DNA from: CAZKCI01 sp964584165
GTDB taxonomy: Bacteria; Auribacterota; Erginobacteria; Erginobacterales; CAZKCI01
Assembly: GCA_964584165.1 (NCBI GenBank)
Contig: CAZOYW010000008.1
Span: 1-64,000, forward strand
Reading direction: 5' to 3'
DNA length: 64,000 nt
The translations under genes were made by a program, and so were the position numbers. How positions within the stretch are numbered: the stretch's first letter is position 1; every line of letters begins with the position of its first letter. This document shows, in pieces, positions 50,237 to 59,105 of the stretch. Under the pieces are notes generated by a model, which ran no database searches, had not been told where the DNA came from, and saw only the letters and a program-made list of their open reading frames with translations.

Positions 50237-51146
50237 TCCGGAAGGGATCGCCCTGCAGGTCTCCGCCCTGGGGCCGCGCGGCCCCGGGCGAAAGCGCCTC
50301 CTCGACCGGGCCGGCGACTTCGACGCCGTGCTCGTCCACCGGAAGCTTCTCAACCCCTTCGACTTCCGCCGCTTGCGCCGGAAAGCCCGGCGGCTGATCT
50401 TCGACTTCGACGACGCGCTGATCTACCGGGATTCGAACTCCCCCCGGCGCTTCTCGCTCTCCCGCCGCGCCGGCTTCCGGCGCCTGGTCTCCGGGGTGGA
50501 CCTCGTCATTGCCGGCAACGAGTATCTGGCCGATCTCGCCCGTCCCCAAGGCCGCCCCGTGCGGGTCCTGCCCACGCCGGTCGATCTCGCCCCCTTCCCG
50601 GATCGGCCGGCGGGGGAGCAAAGCGAGGTCGTCGGGTGGATGGGGACGAAGAGCAACTTCGTCTACCTCCGCCTGGCCGAGGAGGCGCTTCGCCGCCTCT
50701 CCCGGTCCCGTCCCGGTTTCGTCTTCCGGACCGTCTCCGACGGGGACCCCGCCCTCCCCGGCGTCCGCCTCGACGCCCGGCGCTGGTCGCTCGAGTCCGA
50801 GGTCCGGGAGCTTAGGGGCTTCGGCCTCGGGATCATGCCCCTTTTCGACGACGAATGGGCGCGGGGCAAATGCGCGCTCAAGATCCTGCAGTATTTCGCC
50901 GCCTTTCTCCCCGTCGTCTGCTCCCCGGTGGGGGCCAATCGCGAAGCGGTGAGCGAGGGCATAAGCGGCCGTTTCGCCCGCTCGCCCGGCGAATGGGAGG
51001 AGGCGATCGTCTCCCTCCTCCGCTCGCCGGAGGAGAGGGCGAGGATGGGGCGGGCGGGACGGCGGCTGGTGGAGGAGAGGTATGCGCTCTTAGTCCTCGC
51101 CCCCCGCTTCGCCGCCCTTCTCCGCGGAGAGGAGGAAGAACAGTGA
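50154..51146 (+). CDS. Glycosyltransferase family 4-like protein
   Basis: The 330-residue protein reads MMNVLAIAADPQSASCRFRVRQYQ..., then RRLIFDFDDALIYRDSNSP, SGVDLVIAGNEYLADLA, VVGWMGTKSNFVYLRLAEEAL and LGIMPLFDDEWARGKCALKILQYFAAFLPVVCSPVGANREAV. This is the pattern of small GT4-type transferases in polysaccharide clusters. Acceptor and donor unknown. It starts within the preceding gene. The TGA stop is formed inside the family C repeat. Confidence 0.82.
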   Translation: MMNVLAIAADPQSASCRFRVRQYQGPLSPEGIALQVSALGPRGPGRKRLLDRAGDFDAVLVHRKLLNPFDFRRLRRKARRLIFDFDDALIYRDSNSPRRFSLSRRAGFRRLVSGVDLVIAGNEYLADLARPQGRPVRVLPTPVDLAPFPDRPAGEQSEVVGWMGTKSNFVYLRLAEEALRRLSRSRPGFVFRTVSDGDPALPGVRLDARRWSLESEVRELRGFGLGIMPLFDDEWARGKCALKILQYFAAFLPVVCSPVGANREAVSEGISGRFARSPGEWEEAIVSLLRSPEERARMGRAGRRLVEERYALLVLAPRFAALLRGEEEEQ

Positions 51147-51284
51147 TCAGTAATCAGTGATCAGTAATCAGTGATCAGTAATCAGTGATCAGCAAATAGG
51201 GTACGGTCAGGAAGTGATAAACAATCATGGGATTTGGGAGCGATTGCTTTTACTGATAACTGATCACTGATTACCGATTACTAG
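51141..51284. repeat. Inverted word repeat, family C (copy 3, complete)
   Basis: Left half: six AGTGATCAGTAATC words. Right half: TACTGATAACTGATCACTGA followed by TTACCGATTACTAG. A 50-bp unrelated centre separates them. The upstream TGA stop lies in the first word, and the element ends 6 bp before the next ATG. Confidence 0.9.
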
Positions 51285-51290
51285 TTTTCC

Positions 51291-52247
51291 ATGGACCTCA
51301 CCGTCGCCATCGTCAGTTTCAACTCCCGGGAGGATCTTCGCGCCTGCCTCGCCTCCCTCCCCGCCGGGGTTGAAACGAGGGTCGTCGACAACGGGTCGGG
51401 CGACGGCTCCGCGGACATGGTCCGGGCGGAGTTCCCGGGCGTCGCCCTGATCGCAAACCGTTCGAACCGGGGCTTCGCCGCCGCCTGCAACCAGGCTCTC
51501 CGGGGAGCGCGGGGGAGATATTGCCTCCTCCTCAACCCCGACACGGTCATGCCCCCCGGCTCGCTCGAGGAGATGGTCCGGTTCCTGGACGTCCATCCCC
51601 GCGCCGCGGCCGCCGGCTGCCGTCTCCTCAACCCCGACGGGTCGCTCCAGCCCTCGGTCCGCTCCTTCCCCACCCCCGCGGCGGCGCTCGGGGAGTTCAC
51701 GATCCTCAAGCGGTTCGGCCTCTTCCGGACCGCTCTCCGCCGCTACCGGCGGGAGGATTTCGACTACAACCGGGAGTCGCGGATCGAACAGCCGATGGGG
51801 GCGGCCCTCTTCCTCCGGCGGGAGTCCTGGGAGGCGGCGGGGGGGATGGACGAGGGGTATTTCCTCTACCTGGAGGAGGTCGATCTCTGCCGCCGCCTGG
51901 CCGCCGCCGGGGGCGAGATCTGGTATGCGCCCCGTCCCGCGATCGTCCACGCCGGCGGGAAATCCACCGGCCCCTCCGGCGCCTTCGCCGCCTTCCACCT
52001 CCTCCGCGGCTACTGCCGCTACTTCCGCGCGTTCCGTCCGGAGGCGGGGCCGGCCCTCTTCCTCGCCCTCTTCAAGCCGCTCTGCCTTCTCGAGATCGCC
52101 GCCGCCTTTCTCGAGTCCGGCGTCGCCCTGGCGGCCCGGTCTTTCCTCCGGGCGCCGGCGGAGAAGGTCGAGCGGGCGCGCCGCCGGTTCCGGCGCAAGC
52201 TGGACTTCCTCAGGGGTTACGCCTGGGAATTCCTTTTCCGCGCATGA
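51291..52247 (+). CDS. Glycosyltransferase family 2 (rhamnosyltransferase-like)
   Basis: The 318-residue GT-A enzyme has TVAIVSFNSREDLRACLASL, RVVDNGSGDGSADMV, NRGFAAACNQAL, the metal motif LLLNPDTVM, QPMGAALFLRRESWEAAGGMDEGYFLYLEEVDLCRRL and a C-terminal amphipathic region. This matches the WbbL-like group that adds deoxysugars to O-antigen or core. It overlaps waaL by 4 nt. Confidence 0.9.
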   Translation: MDLTVAIVSFNSREDLRACLASLPAGVETRVVDNGSGDGSADMVRAEFPGVALIANRSNRGFAAACNQALRGARGRYCLLLNPDTVMPPGSLEEMVRFLDVHPRAAAAGCRLLNPDGSLQPSVRSFPTPAAALGEFTILKRFGLFRTALRRYRREDFDYNRESRIEQPMGAALFLRRESWEAAGGMDEGYFLYLEEVDLCRRLAAAGGEIWYAPRPAIVHAGGKSTGPSGAFAAFHLLRGYCRYFRAFRPEAGPALFLALFKPLCLLEIAAAFLESGVALAARSFLRAPAEKVERARRRFRRKLDFLRGYAWEFLFRA

Positions 52248-53563
52248 AACGCTTTTCCGACGCCTACCGCGCCATCCTGACCGGCGCCCTCCTGGTCCTG
52301 GTCGCCCTGATCGGCCTCGGCCAGGTCGGTCTCAACTCCGGAGAGCGGTCTCCCTCCTCGCTCGAACAGCCTCTCTTCTCGCTGCGCGCCCCGGCGCTCG
52401 AACCGATCCGGTTCAGCGCGGGCGGAAAACTCCACGACTTCGCCTTCGCCCTCTTCTTCTTCTGGGCCCTGGGCTGTCTCTGGGACGGGAAGATCCGCCC
52501 TTTCCGCTCCGGGCTGGCCGGGGCGGTCCTCGCCTATCTCCTGGTCTGCACACTCGCCTGGGCTCTTTCCCCCTGGCGGTCCCAGGGCTGGCGGGAGGGG
52601 CTCCGGGAGGTCCTCGCCTCCGGCGCGCTCGCCCTGACCGCCCTTTTCGTCCTGCGCCGGCCGATCTTGCAGAAGGCCGCGGCGTTCGTGCTCTTCGCGG
52701 CGGTCTTCGCCTCGACGCTGGGCGGGCTTTATCTCTACCGGGAGGGGGTCTATTTCCCGGGCGCCGCCCACCGGATCTGGCTCGCCTTCCTCCACCCCAA
52801 CGCCGGGGGCTCCGCCCTCCTCCTCCTCCTCCCCATCTCCCTCGCCTTCCTCCTCTTCCCCGCGCCGTCCGGGCTGAAGGTCCTGGCCGGGGCGGTCTCC
52901 CTCGCCTTCTCGGCCGCGATGCTCCTCACCTTCTCCCGGACCGCCTGGATCTGCCTCCTCTTCGCATTTGTCATCCTCTCCGCGGGCTGGCCGGGGAGAT
53001 GGCGCCTCTGGTCGGCGGTGCTCCTCGCGGTCTTCCTGGTCGTCCTGGGCGCCGCCGCCGGCCCCCGCTCGTACTTCCGGGAGCGGGTGCGGTCCGTCCT
53101 CGACGTCTCCCGCGACGTCAACCTGATGAAGCGCCGCATCTACTGGGAGGGGACGGTCCGGCTGATCGCCCGTCGTCCGATCCTCGGCTACGGGACGGGC
53201 TACCGGCCTTTCATGGCCGTCTGGGAAGCCCAAGAGGAGCCGGTCTTCCTCACTCCGACCGGCGAGAAGCCGATCCATTCCCATAACCTCTACCTCGCGC
53301 TCGGTTTCGCCTCCGGCCTCGCCGGCCTCTTCGCCTTCCTCGCCGTTCTCTGGCGGCTCTTCGCTGTGCTGCGCCGGCGCCTCCTCTGGTCCGGGGATTG
53401 GTTCTTCTGCGCCCTCGGCCACGGCCTCCTGGCCGGCTTCGCCGGTTTTCTGGCCGGCGGCCTGATCGACCACCCCCTTTTCACCGTCCGCCTCGCCTTC
53501 CTCTTCTGGTTCCTGGTCGGCCTCGCCGGCTCCCGCGAGGCGTCGGCCTCGCCCGGCGAATGA
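52244..53563 (+). CDS. waaL: O-antigen ligase/polymerase family membrane protein
   Basis: The 439-residue protein has about 11-12 predicted membrane segments and a large periplasmic loop region near 300-345 (IYWEGTVRLIARRPILGYGTGYRPFM...KPIHSHNLYLALGFASGLAG). This is the Wzy_C signature, in which arginines and the histidine of HSHNLYL contribute to ligation. It joins polymerised O-antigen or another glycan to lipid A-core, or polymerises glycan. The two cannot be separated by sequence. The ATG at 52244 overlaps the upstream stop. Confidence 0.85.
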   Translation: MKRFSDAYRAILTGALLVLVALIGLGQVGLNSGERSPSSLEQPLFSLRAPALEPIRFSAGGKLHDFAFALFFFWALGCLWDGKIRPFRSGLAGAVLAYLLVCTLAWALSPWRSQGWREGLREVLASGALALTALFVLRRPILQKAAAFVLFAAVFASTLGGLYLYREGVYFPGAAHRIWLAFLHPNAGGSALLLLLPISLAFLLFPAPSGLKVLAGAVSLAFSAAMLLTFSRTAWICLLFAFVILSAGWPGRWRLWSAVLLAVFLVVLGAAAGPRSYFRERVRSVLDVSRDVNLMKRRIYWEGTVRLIARRPILGYGTGYRPFMAVWEAQEEPVFLTPTGEKPIHSHNLYLALGFASGLAGLFAFLAVLWRLFAVLRRRLLWSGDWFFCALGHGLLAGFAGFLAGGLIDHPLFTVRLAFLFWFLVGLAGSREASASPGE

Positions 53564-53621
53564 CTTCCACGAATTATTGCGAGTATTAACATGAATGGGA
53601 TGGCGTAGCTCCCAGCAGAAT

Positions 53622-53654
53622 GCCCTGAACCCTAAACCCTGAATCCTGAACCCT
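53622..53654. repeat. Word repeat, family J
   Basis: CCCTGAACCCTAAACCCTGA followed by ATCCTGAACCC, four imperfect copies of a 7-8 nt word. The rest of the 252-bp spacer shows no gene. Confidence 0.75.
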
Positions 53655-53815
53655 TCTCCTCCCCCTATGCGTTGAACCGATCGGCCGGATACTGACACAG
53701 GCCGGCCGCGTTCTCTCCGGGCCGCCCCCCTCGCCCTTGACAGGGGAGGGGGTTCTGCTACCATAAGCGCCTTCAATCGTCCGGTTGCATCCGTCCCCAG
53801 TCCGGGGAGAGGCCC

Positions 53816-54748
53816 ATGGTCGATTTCCAGAAAATCAAGACCCTCCCGATCCGGCGCATACCGCACAAGGTCAAGATCGCCGACTTCGCCAAACCCTGCC
53901 CGCCCGGCTCCTCCTGGGGGGAGTTCCTGGCATCTCTCCCCAACATCCTAGCCGCCAAGGACTTCCGCGATCTGGCCCGGAGGATCGTCCGAACCCGGCG
54001 GGAGGGGCACCCCCTGATCGTCGGGATCGGCGGGCATGTGATCAAATGCGGCCTCTCCGCACTCCTCATCGACCTGATGGAGAGAGGCGTGATCACGGCC
54101 CTGGCCATGAACGGCTCGGCCGCCATCCACGACTTCGAGATCGCCTTAATCGGCGAGACCTCCGAGGACGTCCCCTCCTCCCTGGAGGACGGGATCTTCG
54201 GGATGGCCGAAGAGACCGGGAGGATGCTGAACGAAGCGATCAAGATGGGCGTGAAGCGCGGCTGGGGGACGGGGGAGGCGATCGGCCGCTTCATCGAGAC
54301 GAAGAAGCTTCCCCACCGCTCCCTCTCCGTCCTCGCCCGGGGGTTCGCGCTGGGCCTCCCCCTGACCGTCCACATCGCCATCGGCACCGACACCATCCAC
54401 TCCCATCCCGCCGCCTCCGGCGCCGCCCTGGGCGAGTCCTCCCTCCAAGACTTCCGCCTTCTCGCCGGCCTGGTGGCCGCCTGCGAGTCCGGCGGCTACA
54501 TCAACATCGGCTCCGCCGTGGTCCTGCCCGAGGTTTTTCTGAAGACGGTCGCGATCGCCCGCAACCTAGGGAAGAAGCTCGAGGGGCTCTGGACGGCCAA
54601 CTTCGACATGATCCGGGGGTACCGGCCGATGGAGAACGTGATCAAACGTCCCCCGGGGCGGAAGGGAAGGGGATACGCTTTCCTGGGGCAGCACGAGATC
54701 ATGATCCCCCTCCTCCGGCGGGCGGTGATCGAGGAGATGGAGCGATGA
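53816..54748 (+). CDS. Conserved protein of unknown function beside hldE (DHS-like?)
   Basis: The 310-residue soluble protein contains HPLIVGIGGHVIKCGLSALLIDLMERGVITALAMNGSAAIHDFEIALIGETSEDV, HIAIGTDTIHSHPAASGAALGESSLQDFRLLAGLV, GGYINIGSAVVLPEVFLKTVAIARN and DMIRGYRPMENVIKRPPG. I recognise it as a conserved bacterial family with a likely NAD-binding, deoxyhypusine-synthase-like fold, but no established function comes to mind. It overlaps the heptose kinase gene (ATGA) and begins the heptose/Kdo/Lpt operon, which suggests an envelope-sugar role. Confidence 0.7.
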   Translation: MVDFQKIKTLPIRRIPHKVKIADFAKPCPPGSSWGEFLASLPNILAAKDFRDLARRIVRTRREGHPLIVGIGGHVIKCGLSALLIDLMERGVITALAMNGSAAIHDFEIALIGETSEDVPSSLEDGIFGMAEETGRMLNEAIKMGVKRGWGTGEAIGRFIETKKLPHRSLSVLARGFALGLPLTVHIAIGTDTIHSHPAASGAALGESSLQDFRLLAGLVAACESGGYINIGSAVVLPEVFLKTVAIARNLGKKLEGLWTANFDMIRGYRPMENVIKRPPGRKGRGYAFLGQHEIMIPLLRRAVIEEMER

Positions 54749-55731
54749 CGGCCTCGGGAAAGATGGAGCGCTGGCTCGGGATCATCCGCCGCTTCCCCCG
54801 GAGCCGGGTCCTGGTCATCGGCGACCTGATGCTCGACGAATACGTCCGCGGCGAGGTGGAGAGGATCTCCCCCGAGGCGCCGGTGCCGGTGGTGCGGGTG
54901 GTCTCGGAGAACTGGGTCCCGGGCGGCGCCGCCAACGTGGCCAATAACGTCCGGGCCCTGGGCGGGCAGGCGGCCCTCCTCGGCGTGGTCGGCGCCGACC
55001 TGGCCGGAAGGCGCCTGAAGAAATTCCTCGTCCGGAGCGGGATCGACGTCCGCCACCTCATCACCGACCCCCGGCGCCCGACCATCACCAAGTCCCGGGT
55101 CCTGGCCGGCCACCAGCAGGTGGTCCGGGTGGACAAGGAGGACGCGACCCCGGTCGGAAGAGAGGTCGGGGAACGGCTGGTCCAGGCCGCCCGCCGCCTG
55201 GAGGGTTCGGTGGACGGGGCGATCGTGGAGGATTACGCCAAGGGTTTGATCGGCCAGGAGATGGTGGCGTCCCTCATCTCCGTCTTCCGGCCGCGCGGCA
55301 AGTTCGTCATTGTCGATCCCAACGAGAACAACCCCCTCCGCTTCCGGGGCGCGACCGTGGTCACGCCCAACCGGAGGGAGGCCTTGGCCGCCTCCGGGCT
55401 CGGCCGGAAGGCGTCGCTCCAGGACCTCGGGCGCGCTCTCCTCCGCCGCTGGGGGGCGCAGTCGGTCCTGATCACCCTGGGGGAGGACGGGATGTGCCTC
55501 TGCGAGAGCCGGCGCCCCCTTTTCCACATCCCCACCGTCGCCCGGGAGGTCTTCGACGTCTCCGGAGCCGGGGACACGGTGGCGGGCACGCTCGCCCTCG
55601 CGCTGGCCTCCGGGGCGAGTCTCCGGGAGGCCGCCCATCTCGCCAACTCCGCGGCCGGCGTCGTGGTCGCCAAGCTCGGCACCGCCACCGCCAGCCCCGA
55701 GGAGCTAATCCGGACCTTGAACCGGGGATGA
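54745..55731 (+). CDS. hldE: D-glycero-beta-D-manno-heptose-7-phosphate kinase
   Basis: The 328-residue PfkB-family kinase has VLVIGDLMLDEYVRGEVERISPEAPVPVV, GGAANVANNVRALGG, VDKEDATP, DPNENNPLRFRGATVVTPN and GAGDTVAGTLALALASG (catalytic Asp). It corresponds only to the kinase half of HldE (RfaE domain I), so the adenylyltransferase domain must be a separate gene elsewhere. It lies directly upstream of gmhB, the next enzyme in ADP-heptose synthesis, with an ATGA overlap. Confidence 0.93.
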   Translation: MTASGKMERWLGIIRRFPRSRVLVIGDLMLDEYVRGEVERISPEAPVPVVRVVSENWVPGGAANVANNVRALGGQAALLGVVGADLAGRRLKKFLVRSGIDVRHLITDPRRPTITKSRVLAGHQQVVRVDKEDATPVGREVGERLVQAARRLEGSVDGAIVEDYAKGLIGQEMVASLISVFRPRGKFVIVDPNENNPLRFRGATVVTPNRREALAASGLGRKASLQDLGRALLRRWGAQSVLITLGEDGMCLCESRRPLFHIPTVAREVFDVSGAGDTVAGTLALALASGASLREAAHLANSAAGVVVAKLGTATASPEELIRTLNRG

Positions 55732-56315
55732 AAAAGGCGGCCATCTTTCTCGACCGCGACGGGACGATCAACTTCGATTCCGGATACGTCTCTTCCGTCG
55801 ACGAGTTCCAGATCCTGCCCGCCGCCCGGGCGGGGCTGAGGCTCCTCCGGGACCGCGGCTATCTGCTTTTCATCGTCACCAACCAGTCCGGCCTGGCCCG
55901 CGGCTACCTGACCCGTCGTGGCCTCACGGCCATCCACCGCAAGCTCCGGCGCGAGCTGGCCCGGGACGGGGTGAAGCTCAAGGGGATCGCGATCTGCCCC
56001 CACCACCCGGACGCCCGCTGCCGCTGCCGGAAGCCCTCGCCCCTGCTGGTGGAGAAACTGGCTCGCAAGTTCCGCCTCGACCTTCCCCGATCGTATTTCG
56101 TCGGCGACAAGCTTCTCGACGTGGAGACCGGCCGGAACGCCGGTTGCCGGACCGTGCTCATCGCCTCCGGCCCGCGCCTGCGCGTCTTCAAGCGCTCGCC
56201 TTCCTGGCCGGCGCCCGACGCCGTCGCGTCCGACCTCCTCGCCGCCGCCCGGCGCATCCCCCCCTCTCGCGGCGCGCGCCGGAAGGCCGGGTCGAACCGA
56301 AGGAGGGCGGCATGA
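55728..56315 (+). CDS. gmhB: D-glycero-beta-D-manno-heptose-1,7-bisphosphate 7-phosphatase
   Basis: HAD phosphatase of 195 residues with IFLDRDGTINFDSGYV (nucleophile Asp), VTNQSGLARGYL, the zinc loop CPHHPDARCRCRKPSP, and YFVGDKLLDVETGRNAGC. It removes the 7-phosphate in the ADP-heptose pathway. The last about 30 residues are basic and low complexity. It overlaps genes on both sides by 4 nt. Confidence 0.93.
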   Translation: MKKAAIFLDRDGTINFDSGYVSSVDEFQILPAARAGLRLLRDRGYLLFIVTNQSGLARGYLTRRGLTAIHRKLRRELARDGVKLKGIAICPHHPDARCRCRKPSPLLVEKLARKFRLDLPRSYFVGDKLLDVETGRNAGCRTVLIASGPRLRVFKRSPSWPAPDAVASDLLAAARRIPPSRGARRKAGSNRRRAA

Positions 56316-57052
56316 CGGCGGCCTCGGGACGGACGGTCGGGATCATCCCCGCGCGCTGGGGATCGAGCCGCTTCCCGGGGAAGCTCCTCCAGGACCTGGG
56401 CGGGCGTTCCGTCCTGGAGCGGGTCTACCGGCAGGCGGCGAAGGCGAAAAAACTCGACGACCTCCTGGTGGCCACCGACGACGAGAGGATCCGGTCGGCG
56501 GTCGCCGGATTCGGCGGGAGGGCGGTGATGACCTCGTCCCGGCGCCGGACCGGCACGGAGCGGTCGGCGGAGGCCTGCCGGTTCCTCAGGGCCCGCTGGG
56601 TGGTGAACATCCAGGGGGACGAGCCCTTCCTCCGCCCGTCGACGATCGACCGGGTGGCGGACGTTCTCCGGAACGATCCCGCTCTCCTCATCGCGACGGC
56701 CCGGACCGAGATCGAGGACCCCCATGAGCTCGCCGACCCCAATACGGTCAAGGTGGTGACCGACGCGCAGGGGTGGGCTCTCTACTTCTCCCGCTCCCTC
56801 ATCCCGGCGGGAGGGACGGCCCCCCGGGGGAGGACCTTCAAGCACATCGGGATCTACGGCTACCGGAAGGACTTTCTCCTGCGCCTGGTCCGGATCCCCC
56901 CCTCCGGCCTGGAGCGCCGCGAGCGGTTGGAGCAGTTGCGCGTGCTGGAGAACGGGTATAGGATTAAGGTGATCACCGTCCGCTCGGATACGGTGGGGAT
57001 CGACACGCCGGAGGATCTCGAGCGGGCGCGGGAGATGATAAGGTCGAGGTAA
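56312..57052 (+). CDS. kdsB: CMP-Kdo synthetase (3-deoxy-manno-octulosonate cytidylyltransferase)
   Basis: Activates Kdo with CTP to CMP-Kdo, the WaaA donor. The 246-residue protein has GIIPARWGSSRFPGKLLQDLGG, ATDDERI, TGTERSAEA, VVNIQGDEPFL, FKHIGIYGYRKDFL and LEQLRVLENGYRIKVI..GIDTPEDL. The ATG at 56312 overlaps gmhB and is preceded by AGGAGGGCGGC. Confidence 0.95.
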   Translation: MTAASGRTVGIIPARWGSSRFPGKLLQDLGGRSVLERVYRQAAKAKKLDDLLVATDDERIRSAVAGFGGRAVMTSSRRRTGTERSAEACRFLRARWVVNIQGDEPFLRPSTIDRVADVLRNDPALLIATARTEIEDPHELADPNTVKVVTDAQGWALYFSRSLIPAGGTAPRGRTFKHIGIYGYRKDFLLRLVRIPPSGLERRERLEQLRVLENGYRIKVITVRSDTVGIDTPEDLERAREMIRSR

Positions 57053-57090
57053 TAACCAGCAAGGCATGAGTCGGTGGTTTACTCCGGGAG

Positions 57091-57208
57091 GGTTCCAAGG
57101 TTCAACGGTTCAAGGGTTCAACGGTTGAAGAATGGCCGTCGACCGTTGAATCGTGAACCGCTGAACCGTGAACCGCTGAACCGTTGAACCGTGAACCTCT
57201 GAACCCTG
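57091..57208. repeat. Inverted word repeat, family B (copy 3)
   Basis: GGTTCCAAGGTTCAACGG, CAAGGGTTCAACGGTTG, then GAATCGTGAACCGCTGAACC and further GTGAACC words. It ends 20 bp before the kdsA ATG. An upstream TTG inside it would fuse repeat-coded residues to KdsA. Confidence 0.9.
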
Positions 57209-57228
57209 ACACCTTCACCCTCCTCGCC

Positions 57229-58071
57229 ATGATCCCCAAGACCAAGGAAATCCGAGTCGGCCAGGTCACCATCGGCGGTCGCCGGCCGCTGGCCCTGATC
57301 GCGGGGATCTGCGTGATCGAGAGCAGAGAGCACACGCTGCGCATCGCCGCCCGCCTCCAGTCCCTCTGCGCCGCCTCTTCCGTCCCGCTGGTCTTCAAGG
57401 CCTCCTACGACAAGGCCAACCGCACCTCGATCGACTCCTACCGCGGGCCCGGCCTCGTCGAGGGGCTCGCCGTCCTCTCCGCCGTCCGGGAGCGGACGGC
57501 CCTTCCCCTCCTGGTGGATTTCCACCGCCCGGAGGACGCTTCCGCCGTGGCGGAGGTGGCCGACATCCTCCAGGTTCCCGCCTTCCTCAGCCGCCAGACC
57601 GACATGCTCCTGGCCGCGGCCCGGACCGGCCGGGCGGTGAACGTGAAAAAGGGGCAGTTTCTCTCCCCGGACGACATCGTCCACGTCATCGCCAAGATCG
57701 AGAGCGCGGGAAACCGGCGCATCCTGATCACGGAGCGGGGGACCAGTTTCGGCTACCACTGCCTGGTCAACGACCTGAAGGCGCTCCCGGCCATCCGCTC
57801 CCTCGGCTACCCGGCCGTCTTCGACGCCACCCACAGCGTCCAGCTGCCGGGGGGCGCCGCCGGCTTTTCCGGGGGGCAGCGGGAATACATACCCGTTCTC
57901 GCCCGTTCGGCCGCGGCCGCCGGCTGCGACGCGCTCTTCCTCGAGGTCCACGATCGGCCGGAACGGGCGCGCTCCGACGCCGCCAGTGTGCTGGCGCTCG
58001 AACGCCTTCCCGCTCTCCTCGCGGCGGTGACGGCGATCGACCGGGTGGTGAAGGGGGGGAGGGGACGATGA
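57229..58071 (+). CDS. kdsA: Kdo-8-phosphate synthase
   Basis: Condenses arabinose-5-phosphate and PEP. The 280-residue protein has LIAGICVIESREHTL, FKASYDKANRTSIDSYRGPG, VDFHRPEDA, LQVPAFLSRQTDMLLAAARTGRAVNVKKGQFLSP, LITERGTSFGYHCLVND, VFDATHSVQ and GCDALFLEVHDRPERARSDA. The usual FDVHE segment reads VDFHRPED here and GICVIES replaces the more common GPCVIES, which are mild variants. The ATG at 57229 starts beyond the repeat. Overlaps kdsD by 4 nt. Confidence 0.94.
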   Translation: MIPKTKEIRVGQVTIGGRRPLALIAGICVIESREHTLRIAARLQSLCAASSVPLVFKASYDKANRTSIDSYRGPGLVEGLAVLSAVRERTALPLLVDFHRPEDASAVAEVADILQVPAFLSRQTDMLLAAARTGRAVNVKKGQFLSPDDIVHVIAKIESAGNRRILITERGTSFGYHCLVNDLKALPAIRSLGYPAVFDATHSVQLPGGAAGFSGGQREYIPVLARSAAAAGCDALFLEVHDRPERARSDAASVLALERLPALLAAVTAIDRVVKGGRGR

Positions 58072-59072
58072 AGGCTCTCTCGGCCCGAGCCGGGAAGACC
58101 AAACGCCGCCGGGATGTCCGGGAGATCGGGCGGCGGGTCCTCCGCACCGAGGCCCGGGCGATCCTGGACCTCGTTCCGCGCCTGGGACGGGAGTTCGAGA
58201 AGGCGGTGGAGCTTTTCTTCCGCTGCCGGGGGCGGATCATCGTCACCGGCATGGGCAAGGCGGGACTGGTCGGGCGCAAGATCTCGGCCACGCTCGCCAG
58301 CACCGGGTCCCCCGCCTTGAGCCTCCACCCCGTGGAAGCCCTGCACGGGGATCTCGGGATGGTCGGCAAGGAGGACGCGGTCCTGGCCATCTCCCGCTCC
58401 GGAGAGTCCGAGGAGATCACTAACCTTCTCCCCTTCCTCAAGCAGGCCGGGGTCCCGGTCGTCGCTCTCACCGGCAATTCGCGCTCGACGCTGGCCCGCC
58501 ACAGCGACGTCGTCCTGGACGCCCGGGTGAAGCGGGAGGCCTGCCCCCACAACCTGGCCCCCACCTCCTCGACCACCGCCGCGTTAGCCATCGGGGACGC
58601 CCTGGCGGTGGCCCTGGTGGAGCGCCGGGGTTTCCAGCCGGCGGACTTCGTCCGCCTCCATCCCGGGGGGGCCCTGGGGAGGAGGCTGCTCCTCAAGGTC
58701 AGCGACCTGATGCGGACGGGGCGCTTTCACCCCGTGGTCGGGGAGTCGACGCCGGTCAAGGACGTCCTGTTCCGGATCACCTCGGCCCGGGCGGGCTCGG
58801 CCACGGTCGTGGACCGTTTCGGCCGCATCTCCGGTATCTTCACCGACGGCGATCTTCGCCGCCAGATCGAAAAGGACCGGGGGGTCCTCTCCCGCCCGGT
58901 CCGGGACGTGATGACCCGCTCCCCCCTCACCCTGGGCCCCGAAACCCTGGCGGCGGAGGCCTTGCGCCTCCTGAGCGACCGGAAGGTGGACGAGATCCCG
59001 GTGATCTCCCCCCGGGGAAGGCCGCTCGGCCTTCTCGACATCCAGGACCTGCTGAACGCGGGGATCGTATAA
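58068..59072 (+). CDS. kdsD: D-arabinose-5-phosphate isomerase
   Basis: Converts ribulose-5-phosphate to arabinose-5-phosphate for KdsA. The 334-residue protein has a SIS domain (RIIVTGMGKAGLVGRKISATLASTGSPALSLHPVEALHGDLGMV, SRSGESEEI, APTSSTTAALAIGDALAVAL, FVRLHPGGALGRRLL) and two C-terminal CBS domains (MRTGRFHPVV..., MTRSPLTL...). This is the full-length KdsD/KpsF architecture. It overlaps kdsA. Confidence 0.96.
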   Translation: MKALSARAGKTKRRRDVREIGRRVLRTEARAILDLVPRLGREFEKAVELFFRCRGRIIVTGMGKAGLVGRKISATLASTGSPALSLHPVEALHGDLGMVGKEDAVLAISRSGESEEITNLLPFLKQAGVPVVALTGNSRSTLARHSDVVLDARVKREACPHNLAPTSSTTAALAIGDALAVALVERRGFQPADFVRLHPGGALGRRLLLKVSDLMRTGRFHPVVGESTPVKDVLFRITSARAGSATVVDRFGRISGIFTDGDLRRQIEKDRGVLSRPVRDVMTRSPLTLGPETLAAEALRLLSDRKVDEIPVISPRGRPLGLLDIQDLLNAGIV

Positions 59073-59073
59073 T

Positions 59074-59100
59074 CTGGTCGATGGGTAAGGGTTAGGAAGT
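59074..59100. repeat. Single arm of family A word repeat
   Basis: CTGGTCGATGGGTAAGGGTTAGG then AAGT. It lies between the kdsD stop and the kdsC start, with no inverted partner. Confidence 0.75.
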
Positions 59101-59105
59101 TGAAG

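Noticed and set aside
57184..57228. Upstream TTG start for kdsA
   Set aside because: It translates family B repeat words (NREPLNPD). The ATG at 57229 gives the normal N-terminus.
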